NCBI GenBank assembly: GCA_003260025.2
Contig: QFZU02000076.1
Span: forward strand, 1-64,000
Direction: 5' to 3'
DNA length: 64,000 nt
DNA from: Microbispora triticiradicis
Lineage (GTDB): Bacteria > Actinomycetota > Actinomycetes > Streptosporangiales > Streptosporangiaceae
The position numbers were made by a program, and so were the translations under genes. Positions within the stretch are counted from its first letter, which is position 1. Each line of letters starts with the position of its first letter. Shown piece by piece: positions 1 to 8,926 of the stretch. The notes beneath the pieces are model-generated. The model did not search any database and was not told where the DNA came from. It saw nothing but the letters and a program-made list of their open reading frames with translations.

Positions 1-207
1 GGCCGCGTGCCGCCCGGGGCGCTCCGGCGGGCGGACGGCCTCCCGGTGCGGCACGGTGGCCACGGATCCGCCCGGTGCGGGCGGCCGGGCCGCCGCGAAG
101 CCGTACGTGGGATGGCCGAGCCATCCCGCCGAGGCCCACCCCGCCGAGGCCCACCCCGCCGAGGCCCACACCGCCAGCGCGGGAACGACGATCCTGGCCA
201 CTCTCAC
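1..207 (-). CDS. N-terminal part of an unrecognised exported protein (runs off the window edge)
   Basis: The gene reads leftward from a GTG at 207 and is still open at base 1, so only the first 69 codons are visible. The start is chosen because AAGGGAG lies five bases upstream. The N-terminus has two arginines, then a hydrophobic run (IVVPALAVWASAG), which looks like a signal peptide or membrane anchor. It is followed by tandem WASAG units and then a Pro/Gly/Arg-rich stretch. No family is recognisable. The multicopper oxidase gene lies upstream on the same strand, so co-transcription is possible across the 152-bp gap. That gap holds no gene that I can see. Confidence 0.55.
   Translation of the reverse strand, partial: MRVARIVVPALAVWASAGWASAGWASAGWLGHPTYGFAAARPPAPGGSVATVPHREAVRPPERPGRHAA
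131..175. repeat. Three tandem 15-bp units coding for WASAG repeats
   Basis: Three adjacent copies of GAGGCCCACCCCGCC lie at 131-145, 146-160 and 161-175; the last carries one substitution. On the minus strand they encode WASAG repeats at the end of the putative signal peptide of the partial gene at 1-207. The unit is a multiple of three, so copy number could change without breaking the frame. Confidence 0.8.
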
Positions 208-359
208 GATCTCTCCCTTCGGGTCGCGTCGCTCGACGCCCGGCGAGGGGACCCAGGCCTGCTCCACTCACCCGAAGTTGTGATCTGATTACCGTGCGTT
301 TACACCTCGCCCGGCGCCGAGGCCGCATTTTTTACCCGGCTTCGCATCCGGCGCGGTTC

Positions 360-2462
360 TCACCCGCCGTGACCGCCGTGGAAGGGCGTGGTCACCCCTT
401 CGTACGCCAGGTGCAGCATCATCCCCAGGTCGGCGTGGCTGAGGTTGTGGCAGTGGTTCATCCACAGGCCGGGGTTGGCGGCGCGGAACGCGACCTCCCA
501 CACCTCCCCGGGCCGTACGTCGAAGGTGTCGAGCCACAGAGGGCTCCCGGTGGGGGCGCGGCCGTCACGCGCGAGCACCAGCACCCGGTGACCGTGGAGA
601 TGCCAGGGATGGGTGTCCCTGCCCCGGTTGACCACGGTGAGACGGACGAGGTCGCCCTCCGCGACCACCTGGGTGGGCACGTGGGGATAGGCGCGGCCGT
701 TGATCGTGTGCGCGTAGATGGGCAGTCCGTCCCCGAGCGCGAGCCCCCGGTCGAGCACGAGCGTGAACCGCCGGTCGAAGCGGGACCGCGACGTGTACGG
801 CGTGGACGCCGGCGTGCCGTACCGGGTGAGGTCGAGCTCCGGCCACCCGGCCGCCGCCGCGGCGTCCTCGGCGTCCGTGACGTCGCCGGGGTGATCGGAG
901 CGGGCGGTGGGGCCCGCGGTGCGCTCGGCGCCGGGAGCGTCGTCGGTTGCGAGGCCGTTCCCGGAGCCGTTCCCAGTGCCATGACGGGGGCCGTGACCGG
1001 GGCCGTTCGCCGTGGTCGTGAGCCGTACGGCCTCGGTGCGGTCGTCCACCCGCAGGACCACCGGGCCGGACGGCATGGTGAAGGCGAGGTCGTACCTGCC
1101 GCCCGCCGGGAGCCTCAGCCCGGCCCGGCTCAGCGGGCCCGGTCCGCTCAGGTCCGTGCCGTCCACCGCCACCAGCCGGTAGACCGTGCCGGCCAGGGTG
1201 AACCGGTGCGGGGTGTTGTCGGTGTCGACCAGGCGCAGCCGCACCGGTGTGCCCGGCGCCACCTCCTGGAGGACGGGCTTGTCGTGGTCGCCCACCACGG
1301 TCGTGCCCGCGAAGGTGTGCACGGGAAGCGTGAGATCCACGCCGGTGGTCGCGGACCCTCTCGGCGTCACGACGAGCATGCCGTAGAGGCCCATCCGTAC
1401 GCCGATATCGGACACCTCGTGCGTGTGGTACCAGTAGGTCCCCGTCTGGGCGGCGACGAACCGGTAGACGAACTCACCGCCCGGCGGCACGGCCTCCTGG
1501 GTGAGCCCCGGCACGCCGTCCTCTCCCGAAGGCACGTCGTAGCCGTGCCAGTGCAGGGTCACGCCCTCCGTGATGTCCGCGTTGCGCAGCCGCACCTCGA
1601 CGAGGTCGCCCTGTTCGGCGGTGATCGGGGGACCGGGAACCTGTCCGTCGAAGGTCCAGGCGGCCACCTTCCGGCCCGAGGACAGCGTGACCGTCGCCGT
1701 CCGCGCCGTCAGCGTGAACCGGCGTACGGTCCCGCCGGGCGCGGGCGCCGACGGTCCGCGCAGATCCGTGACCGGGCGGACGGGAACGGATGCCTGGGTG
1801 GACATGTCATGCCCCGGCATGTCGTGGCCGCCCTCGGCGGTGGCCGGGGCGACGGCTCCGGCGGTGGCGGCGACCGGGGTGGCGGCTTCGGCGGTGGTGG
1901 CGGGGAGGAACGTGAGGGCCCCGCCGGCCAGGGCGGCGACGACCGTCGCCGCCGTCGCCGCACGCAGCAGCGGGACCCGCGGGGTCATCGCCCGCCAGGT
2001 CAGCAGTACGGCCCCCGCGACGACGGCCAGGAGGATGAGAGCGCTGCCGGGCTCCGCCGGGTACCCCAGCAGGAACGTCTGGACGGGGCCGGCCGCCGCC
2101 GCGTACCCGGCCCCGAGCAGGGGGACCACCACCGCGGGCGACCTCGCGGCGTCCCGGCCGGCCTCCGAGGCCGCGCGGGACGCGGCCAGCAGACGCGGCC
2201 CGGCCGTCACGGCGGCGACGACACTCGCCGTCAGGAGGAGCGGCAGGGCGATCGTGACCTTCTCCTGGACGAACCACCAGCCGGCCCCGGCCAGCGCGAG
2301 AACGGACCCGGCCCGGGCCGGTGACGTGACCAAGGCCCCCGCCATCAGGGCCGCGGCCGTCCTCGGGCGTCGGGCGGCGGCCGCCGCCCCCGCGCCCACC
2401 CACGCCGCCGCGGCCAGGACCGAGACGAGCAGGTCGAGCACCATGAGCCGGTCGGTGGTCAC
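360..2462 (-). CDS. Membrane-anchored multicopper oxidase
   Basis: The predicted 700-residue protein has two halves. Residues about 1-190 hold five to seven hydrophobic helices. After a His/Met-rich linker (GHDMPGHDMS, about residues 212-222) comes a periplasm-like cupredoxin region. All copper-ligand motifs are visible: HWHG near residue 303, WYHTHE near 344, HPWHLHGH near 620 and HCHNLSHADLGM near 672, as in two- or three-domain laccases. Family knowledge says such enzymes oxidise phenols or metal ions with four copper atoms at the outer face of the membrane. The GTG start overlaps the stop of the upstream gene (GTGA), so the two are translationally coupled. The physiological substrate cannot be told; the Met/His linker suggests copper handling, which is inference. 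Confidence 0.93.
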   Translation of the reverse strand: MTTDRLMVLDLLVSVLAAAAWVGAGAAAAARRPRTAAALMAGALVTSPARAGSVLALAGAGWWFVQEKVTIALPLLLTASVVAAVTAGPRLLAASRAASEAGRDAARSPAVVVPLLGAGYAAAAGPVQTFLLGYPAEPGSALILLAVVAGAVLLTWRAMTPRVPLLRAATAATVVAALAGGALTFLPATTAEAATPVAATAGAVAPATAEGGHDMPGHDMSTQASVPVRPVTDLRGPSAPAPGGTVRRFTLTARTATVTLSSGRKVAAWTFDGQVPGPPITAEQGDLVEVRLRNADITEGVTLHWHGYDVPSGEDGVPGLTQEAVPPGGEFVYRFVAAQTGTYWYHTHEVSDIGVRMGLYGMLVVTPRGSATTGVDLTLPVHTFAGTTVVGDHDKPVLQEVAPGTPVRLRLVDTDNTPHRFTLAGTVYRLVAVDGTDLSGPGPLSRAGLRLPAGGRYDLAFTMPSGPVVLRVDDRTEAVRLTTTANGPGHGPRHGTGNGSGNGLATDDAPGAERTAGPTARSDHPGDVTDAEDAAAAAGWPELDLTRYGTPASTPYTSRSRFDRRFTLVLDRGLALGDGLPIYAHTINGRAYPHVPTQVVAEGDLVRLTVVNRGRDTHPWHLHGHRVLVLARDGRAPTGSPLWLDTFDVRPGEVWEVAFRAANPGLWMNHCHNLSHADLGMMLHLAYEGVTTPFHGGHGG

Positions 2463-2917
2463 GACGCGCGCACCGCCGGGCCGTCCACAGCGCCTTCCTC
2501 GACCTGCTCGGGGCCGGCCGACGCGAGCCGCCGGGCCCGGCCGAACACCGTGCCGCAGACGCCCAACACCGCCATGCCGTTGAGGGCGTGCAGCCCGAGG
2601 ATCGCCAGGGAGAGCGGGGTGGTGTTGCCCGCGGCGTCCTCGAACGCGCCGCCGAGCGCGACGATCAGCGCCTGTACGACGACCAGCCCGACCGGCAGGA
2701 CGGTCAGGCCGATCAGCCGTCCCGGCGCCCGGGCCGCCGCCGCGGCGGCGGTGGCCACCAGCGACAGCACGGGGATGACCAGCATGCCGTTCATGCTGTG
2801 TGCGGCGAACGAGGAGTCGTCCTGTGGTTTGTCGAACGCGCCGACTGCCGCGAGGTACATCTGGACGACGGCGGCGGCGAGCAGCAGTCCCGCGAATACG
2901 GCGTAGACCTTGCGCAC
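2459..2917 (-). CDS. Small four-helix membrane protein (DUF6220-like)
   Basis: This 152-residue protein consists almost wholly of four hydrophobic helices with short loops (starting VRKVYAVFAGLLLAAAVVQ). The hydrophobicity and small size resemble the DUF6220 family, for which no function is established. The GTG at 2917 is preferred over an ATG at 2971 because GAAGGGAG lies just upstream and the extra N-terminus is hydrophilic and unlike the family. Its stop overlaps the start of the multicopper oxidase by four bases, so the pair is probably one operon. It may help that oxidase in the membrane, which is inference from position only. Confidence 0.8.
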   Translation of the reverse strand: MRKVYAVFAGLLLAAAVVQMYLAAVGAFDKPQDDSSFAAHSMNGMLVIPVLSLVATAAAAAARAPGRLIGLTVLPVGLVVVQALIVALGGAFEDAAGNTTPLSLAILGLHALNGMAVLGVCGTVFGRARRLASAGPEQVEEGAVDGPAVRAS

Positions 2918-3011
2918 GGCGGTGCTCCCTTCGATGAGCGGACTGTGGGGATCACCGGGATCGTGTCCCATGTCGAACCGGCGCGTCGTCCCTCCGTGAG
3001 AGACACGTCGG

Positions 3012-3180
3012 CTACCGCTCGGGGAGTACGCGGGCGGGTCTTCCGCCCGGCCGCGTACTCCCCGGCGGCGCTCCGATCGTCGTCGCCGGGGGCCGCCCGC
3101 GTCGTCGCACGCCGGAAGGCGCTTGCGGCTACCGCCGCCGCATCAGCGGCGCGTCCCACTACCGCTCGGGGAGTACGCGG
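3012..3180. repeat. Element bounded by a perfect 22-bp direct repeat, with an internal inverted copy
   Basis: The same 22 bases occur at 3012-3033 and 3159-3180. A 14-base inverted copy of the repeat's right part (CGGGGAGTACGCGG) lies at 3051-3064, forming a long hairpin with 3020-3033. The second copy ends directly at the stop codon of the neighbouring gene. No ORF with coding character lies inside. The hairpin could terminate the leftward gene at 3181-3732. The flanking direct repeat is not needed for that and suggests a small repeated element or a segmental duplication. Confidence 0.6.
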
Positions 3181-3732
3181 TCACTGCGGCCAGTTGGCGA
3201 TGATGCCGGGGGTGATGGCGTCGCTGTGGCAGTTCAGCGTCGCGCGGCGGGCCCGGTCCACGACGCAGACCTTGACGTCCACGCGCTTGATCTGGCCGTC
3301 CGACGACAGCCGGAACGTGCTCCGGGGCGCGCAGGTCGTCCGCGGCAGGGCCCAGCCGGTGCCGCCGCCGACGTAGTGGAAGCGCGCCCGGACGTAGGCG
3401 CAGTGGCCGCCGTGCGCGTCACGGTCGTGGAGGCTGCCGGAGACGACGAAGGTCTCCGCGCTGAACCGGGTGATCCAGACGTCGGCCTTGGCGTAACCGC
3501 GGTGCCCGGCCCGCGACCGCACCGGCCCCCAGTGGATGAGCGGCGCCGCGGCGGACCGGGTCCTCGTGGCCGACGCCGTGGTGGTCTGTGCCGGGGCGGC
3601 CTGTGTCGGGGCAGCCTGGGTGAAGGCGGCCTGGGTCGCGGTCCTGGGCGTGGCGGCGTGGGCCGGAGCGGCCAGCGGGCCCAGGGCCGACACGGCCGCC
3701 AGCAGTCCGCCGATGACGAGGTTCTTGCTCAT
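3181..3732 (-). CDS. Secreted protein of unknown function
   Basis: The 183-residue product starts MSKNLVIGGLLAAVSALGPL and has a signal peptide ending near AHA. The start at 3732 is preferred over an ATG at 3774, which would put a hydrophilic stretch before the signal peptide. After the signal comes an Ala/Gln/Pro-rich linker with repeated TQAAP-type units (about residues 35-55). A compact domain of about 115 residues follows with four cysteines, probably two disulfides, and many aromatic and basic residues. I do not recognise a family. It looks like an exported single-domain protein on a flexible stalk. The 22-bp repeat element begins directly at its stop codon. Confidence 0.7.
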   Translation of the reverse strand: MSKNLVIGGLLAAVSALGPLAAPAHAATPRTATQAAFTQAAPTQAAPAQTTTASATRTRSAAAPLIHWGPVRSRAGHRGYAKADVWITRFSAETFVVSGSLHDRDAHGGHCAYVRARFHYVGGGTGWALPRTTCAPRSTFRLSSDGQIKRVDVKVCVVDRARRATLNCHSDAITPGIIANWPQ

Positions 3733-3904
3733 GTCGGCCGACCCTAGGGCCGGAGCCTTGGAGGGACCTTGCATCCGTCTTGTCCCCGGACAGTGCGGGC
3801 CTGCCGCCTCCGCGCACCGGCCCGCGCACCGGCCCGCACGGCTCCCGCGGGCGTCCTCCCGGACGGAGGGCCGGTGTGGACCAGGCGGTGCGGTGACAGG
3901 TTCG

Positions 3905-4954
3905 TCATCCGCCGCGCAGCAGGTCTTCGGCCTGTTCCACCACCTCGTCGACCGTGACCCCGGTCACCCACGACTCGTCGTGCGGGCACCGCCCCGCACG
4001 CGGGTCGAGCCCGCTGACGCCGCAGACCGGGCACTCGGCGGTCCAGGACATCAGGGACCGATGCCGGGTGCGGGTGAGCGGCCCGGCGTTGATGAGGTTG
4101 CCGCACCAGTAGACGCCCACGGTCGCGGTCCCCACCGCCGCGGCCAGATGCCGCGGGCCGGTGTCGTTGGAGATCACCAGGTCGCACCGTTCGTAGAGCG
4201 CGGCCAGGCCGCCGATGCCGAGGGTGCCGACGGCCGTGACGGCGGGCCGCCGCATCGCCGCCGCCACCTTCTCGACCACCTCGCGCTCCGCCTCGACACC
4301 GGTGATCACCACAGGCCGGCCGAGCCGGTCGGCGGCCTCGGCGAAGTGACGCGCCGGCCAGCGTCGCCGCGGATCGGTCGCCCCCGGGTGGATGGCCACC
4401 AGGCCGGGCGGCGGCTCGCCGTACACGCGGGCCAGTTCGGCCCGGTCGGCGTCGGTCACGGCGATCCGCGGATCGAGCACCTCGGACGTCCCACCGACCA
4501 GCGCCGCCACCTCCAGGTAGCGGAGGGTCTCGTGCTGGAAGTAGACGTACGGCACCCAGAGGTCGAGCCGCTCGGCGTCCGGCGAGCACAGCCCGGCCGT
4601 GACCCGGGCGCCGATCGCCCTGACGAACGGATTCGAGTAACGGCCGCCGCCGTGGATCTGCACGGCGAGGTCGAACCGCCGCTCGCGCAGTTCCTCGAAC
4701 AGGCTCTCCGGGGCCGCGTGGCCGCGCGCGGCCGAGGAGACGCCCGAGATCGGCGGCAGGGCGACGACGTCGTCCACCGGCCCTGGCCTGCCCTCCAGGA
4801 AACGCGCGTGCCAGGACCTGGCGAGGAGGGTCAGCCGCGCCCCCGGGTAGGCCCGGCGCAGCGCCTCCAGGGCGGGCATGGCGAGGACCAGGTCACCGAG
4901 GGCGTTGGCCCGCAGGACCGCGATCCGGCCCACCCCCTCGATCACGCCGCCCAT
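3905..4954 (-). CDS. Glycosyltransferase family 9 (heptosyltransferase-like)
   Basis: The 349-residue protein has the GT9 (GT-B fold) pattern. The N-terminus IAVLRANALGDLVLAMPAL is the classic nucleotide-sugar transferase opening, and the C-terminal donor site has AIHPGATDPRRRW and SNDTGPRHLAAA. A late CPVC...CPHD cysteine group (about residues 307-325) may bind a metal. In Gram-negatives the family adds heptose to lipopolysaccharide; in actinomycetes it modifies other glycans or natural products, so the substrate is unknown. The ATG has GAGGA six bases upstream. It lies 97 bp downstream of the GT2 gene on the same strand, and the two probably act on one glycan. Confidence 0.88.
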   Translation of the reverse strand: MGGVIEGVGRIAVLRANALGDLVLAMPALEALRRAYPGARLTLLARSWHARFLEGRPGPVDDVVALPPISGVSSAARGHAAPESLFEELRERRFDLAVQIHGGGRYSNPFVRAIGARVTAGLCSPDAERLDLWVPYVYFQHETLRYLEVAALVGGTSEVLDPRIAVTDADRAELARVYGEPPPGLVAIHPGATDPRRRWPARHFAEAADRLGRPVVITGVEAEREVVEKVAAAMRRPAVTAVGTLGIGGLAALYERCDLVISNDTGPRHLAAAVGTATVGVYWCGNLINAGPLTRTRHRSLMSWTAECPVCGVSGLDPRAGRCPHDESWVTGVTVDEVVEQAEDLLRGG

Positions 4955-5051
4955 CGCCGTCCTCGTCGCCGGGCCCCCGTCTCAGGGCCGATCACCGTCC
5001 CCGTCGCGGTGCCGGTCGCGGTGCCGGTCGGCGGGTCGATCGGCGCGGCCA

Positions 5052-5888
5052 TCACCGCGCCCCTGCCGCCGCCTCGAAGACGTAGTCGTAGCACTCGGCG
5101 CCGCGGTCGGTGATCGTCGTCGGCAGTTCGAGGTGGTAGGCCCGGCTCGGCAGCAGTCCCGCCCCGCCGTACCTCTCCATGACGCGCAGCTGCGCGGCCA
5201 CGTCCTCACCCGCGTGCCGGGGCGGCACCGAGCGCCAGAAGTCGAACCCGCCGCACTCCAGCAGCCGTTCCCGGTCGTACAGCACGCAGCCGCCGATCCA
5301 CGCCACCTTGTACGGCCGCCACTCGCGGGGGCCCGGGGCGCCGATGTGCTCCTGCGCGAGGTGCAGCGGATTGGACGCGTTGTGCAGGGTCCACCGCCGC
5401 CAGGCCGGCGACCCCCGGCGCACCCGTTCGGGCCGTACGCCGCCGGTCCACTCCTCGTACGGCGCGAGTTCGGCCGGGCGTACGTCGTCGCGGTAGGACA
5501 GCCCGTGCAGGGCGAAGCCGACGAACCCGCAGCGCAGGCCGTTCATCGCCGCCAGCAGGACCTCGATCGCCTCCGGCTCCAGCCAGACGTCGTCGTCCAG
5601 GTAGAGCGCGAGCCGCCGGTCGGCCCGGTCGAGCAGGAACGCCCGCTGCTCCGCCATGCCCCGCGCGGGCAGGTGACGAAGGACGTCCACGGGCCGGTCA
5701 CGGTGGCCGAGGATCCGCACCTGCGCGGCCACCAGCCGGTCCCCGGCGACCGGCTCCCGCGACTGGTCCGAGATCACGACGCGGAACCCCGGCGCGGTCT
5801 GCGCCGCCAGACCCGCCAGCGTGACGGCGAGCGCACCGGGGCGATCCCTGGTGGGCACGAGAACGTCGAGGTCGGACGGGGTGAACAT
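5052..5888 (-). CDS. Glycosyltransferase family 2
   Basis: This 279-residue cytoplasmic GT-A enzyme starts MFTPSDLDVLVPTRDRPGAL. It contains the donor-binding DXD-type motif in LALYLDDDVWLEP near residue 100, and ends with a conserved acidic GEDV region, which in GT2 often holds the catalytic base. The ATG at 5888 is preferred over 5957 because the family start is the beta-strand DLDVLVPTRDR. It is probably co-transcribed with the GT9 gene downstream. Neighbours give no clue to the acceptor. Confidence 0.88.
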   Translation of the reverse strand: MFTPSDLDVLVPTRDRPGALAVTLAGLAAQTAPGFRVVISDQSREPVAGDRLVAAQVRILGHRDRPVDVLRHLPARGMAEQRAFLLDRADRRLALYLDDDVWLEPEAIEVLLAAMNGLRCGFVGFALHGLSYRDDVRPAELAPYEEWTGGVRPERVRRGSPAWRRWTLHNASNPLHLAQEHIGAPGPREWRPYKVAWIGGCVLYDRERLLECGGFDFWRSVPPRHAGEDVAAQLRVMERYGGAGLLPSRAYHLELPTTITDRGAECYDYVFEAAAGAR

Positions 5889-6037
5889 GCGCGGCTGATA
5901 CCCCTGGGGTCGTACGGCAAACAGCGCCGCCGAGCGGCCGCCCGCGCCCCCGGCCACTACGGCTCGGGCGGCCCGTTGTCATCCTCCTGGCGGTGCCGGA
6001 CATAAACAGGTGCGGACGGACGGAGGGCGGGACATGG

Positions 6038-6610
6038 ATGTCGGAGCAGGTGGTCAGGTTCACGCGGATGTTCGACACCTGCTACGAGAGCGTCCTGCGC
6101 TACGCGGCACGGCGGGTGGGCGAGGACACGGCCGGTGACATCGCCGGGGAAACGTTTTCCATCGCCTGGCGGAGGCTGCGGGACGTGCCGTCGCGGGACG
6201 CGGACGTGCTGCCCTGGTTGTACGGGGTCGCGCGGCGGGTCATCGCGAACGAGGAACGCCGAGAACGGCGGAGCGGGCGCCTGCTCGCCCGCCTGGCGAG
6301 TTTCGCGCGGTCCGGGCGGACGGTCACCGGCGACCACGGCGAGGACGTGGTGGCAACCACCGCACTGGAAGAGGTCCTCCGCCGCATGAGCCCGGCGGAT
6401 CGGGAGATCCTCCGGCTGATCGGCTGGGAGGACCTGTCCGTCTCGCAGGCCGCGGTGGTCTTCGGATGCTCGCCCGCGGCCATGGCCGCCCGTGCCCGCC
6501 GCGCCCGGCAGCGCTTCCTCGCCGCTCTGCGCGACCACGGGGTGGCGGCCACCCCTCCCGGCCCGCCGCGGTCCGGTCCGCTTGAGAGGAGCGCGGGTCA
6601 TGACCGATGA
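6038..6610 (+). CDS. ECF-type RNA polymerase sigma factor
   Basis: The 190-residue protein has sigma region 2 (FTRMFDTCYESVLRYAARR through ETFSIAWRRL, ending WLYGVARRVIANEERR) and region 4 (LRRMSPADREILRLIGWED followed by a helix-turn-helix). The start at 6038 is chosen because GGAGGG lies ten bases upstream; an ATG at 5993 has no ribosome site. A possible promoter, TTGTCA with CATAAA 19 bases further on, lies at 5976-6006. The gene overlaps the next one by 11 bases (ATG at 6600), a common arrangement of an ECF sigma factor with its membrane-bound partner. Confidence 0.92.
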   Translation: MSEQVVRFTRMFDTCYESVLRYAARRVGEDTAGDIAGETFSIAWRRLRDVPSRDADVLPWLYGVARRVIANEERRERRSGRLLARLASFARSGRTVTGDHGEDVVATTALEEVLRRMSPADREILRLIGWEDLSVSQAAVVFGCSPAAMAARARRARQRFLAALRDHGVAATPPGPPRSGPLERSAGHDR

Positions 6611-7760
6611 CCTCACCGACGTACGGCGGCTGCTCGCGCCGATCGACCCGGCGCCGCCGGAGACGTTCGCCGGAGCCGCGTGGACTCCGCAGGCGCGGGC
6701 GACGCTGCGGGGCATCGTCTCCTCACCGCCGGATTCCACCGCGAACCCCACAGCGGGGCGTCGGCCCGGCCGGTGGCGCGCCTTCGACGTGGCGGCAAGG
6801 CGCAGGGCAGCCGGGCGCCTCTCGGTCAGGCGCGCGACGATCACGGGCCTGACGGCCGGGTGCGTGGCGGCCGCTCTCCTCGCGGGGATCACGCGGGGGG
6901 TCCCCGCCGACGAGCCCGCAGCCCGTGTCCCGACAGTCGCCATGCTGTCCTACCACCGATCGGGGGGTGAGTCGTCGATGACGGGAAGCCTGCCGTCCGC
7001 GCGTCCGATACTGCTGCGCCTGGCGAAGGCCGCCGGACGGCAACCGGAGCCGGTCAGACCGGCGGACGCCGGCTACAGCTACCTGCGGCTCAACGAGTGG
7101 AACCTCAGCGTCGCCGTCTCCGGCGGTCGCACCGGCACCGCCGTCGTGCCCACGGTCACGGAGCAGTGGACGCCGCTCTCCCCGGCGGACCAGGTGCGGC
7201 GGGTCGAGCGTCGTGGCGCGCCGATCGTCATCGGGTACGGCAGCGAGCGGACGGCGGCGGCAGCCGCTGCCGGAGCCCCCGAGTCGGACGACGTGTTCGC
7301 GGCGGACGCCGTGCTGTCGAGCCGGTCGCCGGACCGGCTGCCGCTGGATGCCGCCGCCCTCCGCCGGGCACTCCTGCAGCCGGGACCCGTGCCCGCCGAC
7401 GTGACCGAGGCCGAGGAATTGGTCCGGGCCGTCATCGACCTCCACAGCGAGTGGAACGTCCCTCCCCGGCTCTCGGCCGCCCTGTGGCGGATGCTGGCCG
7501 ACCGGCCGGGGCTCGGCTACCTGGGCCGGACGACCGACCGGGCGGGCCGGGCCGGAGAGGCCGTCGCCCTGGACGTGACCAGGGGACTGCCAAGGAGGCT
7601 GGTCCTGGTCATCGATCTCGGGACGGGCCGCCTCCACTCCAGCGAGGAGATCCTCACCACGGACGCCGGAAAGCTCGGCGTCAGCGTTCCCGCCGTCATC
7701 GGCTACCGGCTGTTCCTCCGCCGGGGATGGGCCCCGGACGACCGGACCCCGGCGGGGTGA
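6600..7760 (+). CDS. Membrane protein paired with the sigma factor (CU044_5270-like)
   Basis: The 386-residue product begins MTDDLTDVRRLLAPIDPAPP. It has one transmembrane helix near residues 80-98 (GLTAGCVAAALLAGI) and a large extracytoplasmic C-terminal domain. The same architecture is seen in actinobacterial CU044_5270-type proteins encoded directly after ECF sigma genes. The ATG at 6600 has GAGGAG nine bases upstream and overlaps the sigma gene, which implies coupled translation. An anti-sigma or signal-sensing role is inferred from position and topology. No zinc-binding HxxxCxxC anti-sigma motif is visible at the N-terminus. Confidence 0.78.
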   Translation: MTDDLTDVRRLLAPIDPAPPETFAGAAWTPQARATLRGIVSSPPDSTANPTAGRRPGRWRAFDVAARRRAAGRLSVRRATITGLTAGCVAAALLAGITRGVPADEPAARVPTVAMLSYHRSGGESSMTGSLPSARPILLRLAKAAGRQPEPVRPADAGYSYLRLNEWNLSVAVSGGRTGTAVVPTVTEQWTPLSPADQVRRVERRGAPIVIGYGSERTAAAAAAGAPESDDVFAADAVLSSRSPDRLPLDAAALRRALLQPGPVPADVTEAEELVRAVIDLHSEWNVPPRLSAALWRMLADRPGLGYLGRTTDRAGRAGEAVALDVTRGLPRRLVLVIDLGTGRLHSSEEILTTDAGKLGVSVPAVIGYRLFLRRGWAPDDRTPAG

Positions 7761-7777
7761 ACCGGTGAGCGCGGCGG

Positions 7778-8926
7778 TCAGGTGGGGTGGTCGGAGAGGC
7801 GGTCGGGGCGCCGGAAACTGATCCGGCGGCGTCCCGGGCACCCGTTCGGGCCGCGTTTTCCGGTGGTGTCGTCGGACGGCTGCGGCCGCCCGTTCGTGTG
7901 CGCCGGGCCGTGCGCCTCCGCGCAGTGGGGCTCGGCCGGGCCGCCGATGGCCAGCAGGTCCGGAGGGGCGTGGTCGACCTGGAGGGTGGTGTGGGCGATG
8001 CCGTACTCGTCGTGGACCATCCGCTGGGCGGCCTGCCGTACGGCGTGGCAGTCGGAGCCGGGGGCGACCAGGATGTGCGCGGACATCGCCGGGTAGCCGG
8101 AGGTGACCTCCCAGATGTGGAGGTCGTGCACCTCGACCACGTGCTCCAGAGCAGCGGTCCTGCGGCCGATCTCGGCCGGGCTCATGCCCGCGGGGGCGGC
8201 CTCCATGAAGACCCGGCCGGAGTCGCGCACCAGGCCCCACCCCGCCTTGAGCATCAGGGCGGCCACGACCAGCGCGGCCAGGGCGTCGGCCCGGCTCCAG
8301 CCGGTGGCCCACACCACCGCGCCGGCGGCCGTGGTCGCGATGAACGCGAACAGGTCGTTCAGGATGTGCTGGAAGGCGCCCTCGACGTTGAGGCTCGACC
8401 GGTTCGCCCTGCTCAGCAGCCAGGTCGCGGCGAGGTTGACCACGATCCCGGCGAGACCCGTGGCGACCACGTACGCGCCCGCGACCTCGGGCGGCTCGAT
8501 CAGCCGGCGTACGCCCTCGTAGACGAAGTAGACGCTGAGCAGCAGCAGCGTGATGCCGTTGATCTGCGCGGAAATGATCTCCGCACGTTTGAGGCCGTAC
8601 GTGAAGCCGCCCTGGGGCGGCCGGGCGGCGATCCGCATGGCCACGATCGCGAAGGCGATCGCGATCGCGTCGGTGAGCATGTGCCCGGCGTCGGAGACCA
8701 GGGCGAGGGAGCGCGCGACGAAACCGATGACGACCTCGACCGCCATGAAGCCGAGGATGAGCACCAGCGCGGCGGTCAGCAGCCGCCGGTCGGCCTCGGC
8801 GCTGACCGCGTGACCGTGCCCGTGACCGTGCGCATGCCCGTGCCCTTGTGCCTGTCCCGTCCCGCGCCGGTGTCCCTGCGGGGGTTCGTGCCCTGTGCCG
8901 GTTACACCCATGCCGGTCTCACCCAT
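7778..8926 (-). CDS. Cation diffusion facilitator (zinc/cobalt/cadmium exporter)
   Basis: The 382-residue protein has an N-terminal His/Gly tract (residues about 29-39), six predicted helices and the two CDF metal sites: SDAGHMLTD near residues 78-86 and FQHILNDLF in helix V. The cytoplasmic C-terminal domain follows (LHIWEVTSGYPAMSAH). Known members exchange Zn, Co or Cd for protons to lower cytosolic metal. The C-terminal tail of about 60 residues is longer than usual and His/Cys-containing. The ATG at 8926 has GAAGGA nine bases upstream and overlaps the end of the ArsR regulator by eight bases, so the repressor and the pump are one unit. Confidence 0.93.
   Translation of the reverse strand: MGETGMGVTGTGHEPPQGHRRGTGQAQGHGHAHGHGHGHAVSAEADRRLLTAALVLILGFMAVEVVIGFVARSLALVSDAGHMLTDAIAIAFAIVAMRIAARPPQGGFTYGLKRAEIISAQINGITLLLLSVYFVYEGVRRLIEPPEVAGAYVVATGLAGIVVNLAATWLLSRANRSSLNVEGAFQHILNDLFAFIATTAAGAVVWATGWSRADALAALVVAALMLKAGWGLVRDSGRVFMEAAPAGMSPAEIGRRTAALEHVVEVHDLHIWEVTSGYPAMSAHILVAPGSDCHAVRQAAQRMVHDEYGIAHTTLQVDHAPPDLLAIGGPAEPHCAEAHGPAHTNGRPQPSDDTTGKRGPNGCPGRRRISFRRPDRLSDHPT

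Noticed and set aside
75..2324. A 749-codon open frame on the plus strand
   Set aside because: It lies antisense to the multicopper oxidase and is Arg/Gly/Pro-rich without any motif; the minus strand carries all copper-site motifs. High GC keeps antisense frames open.
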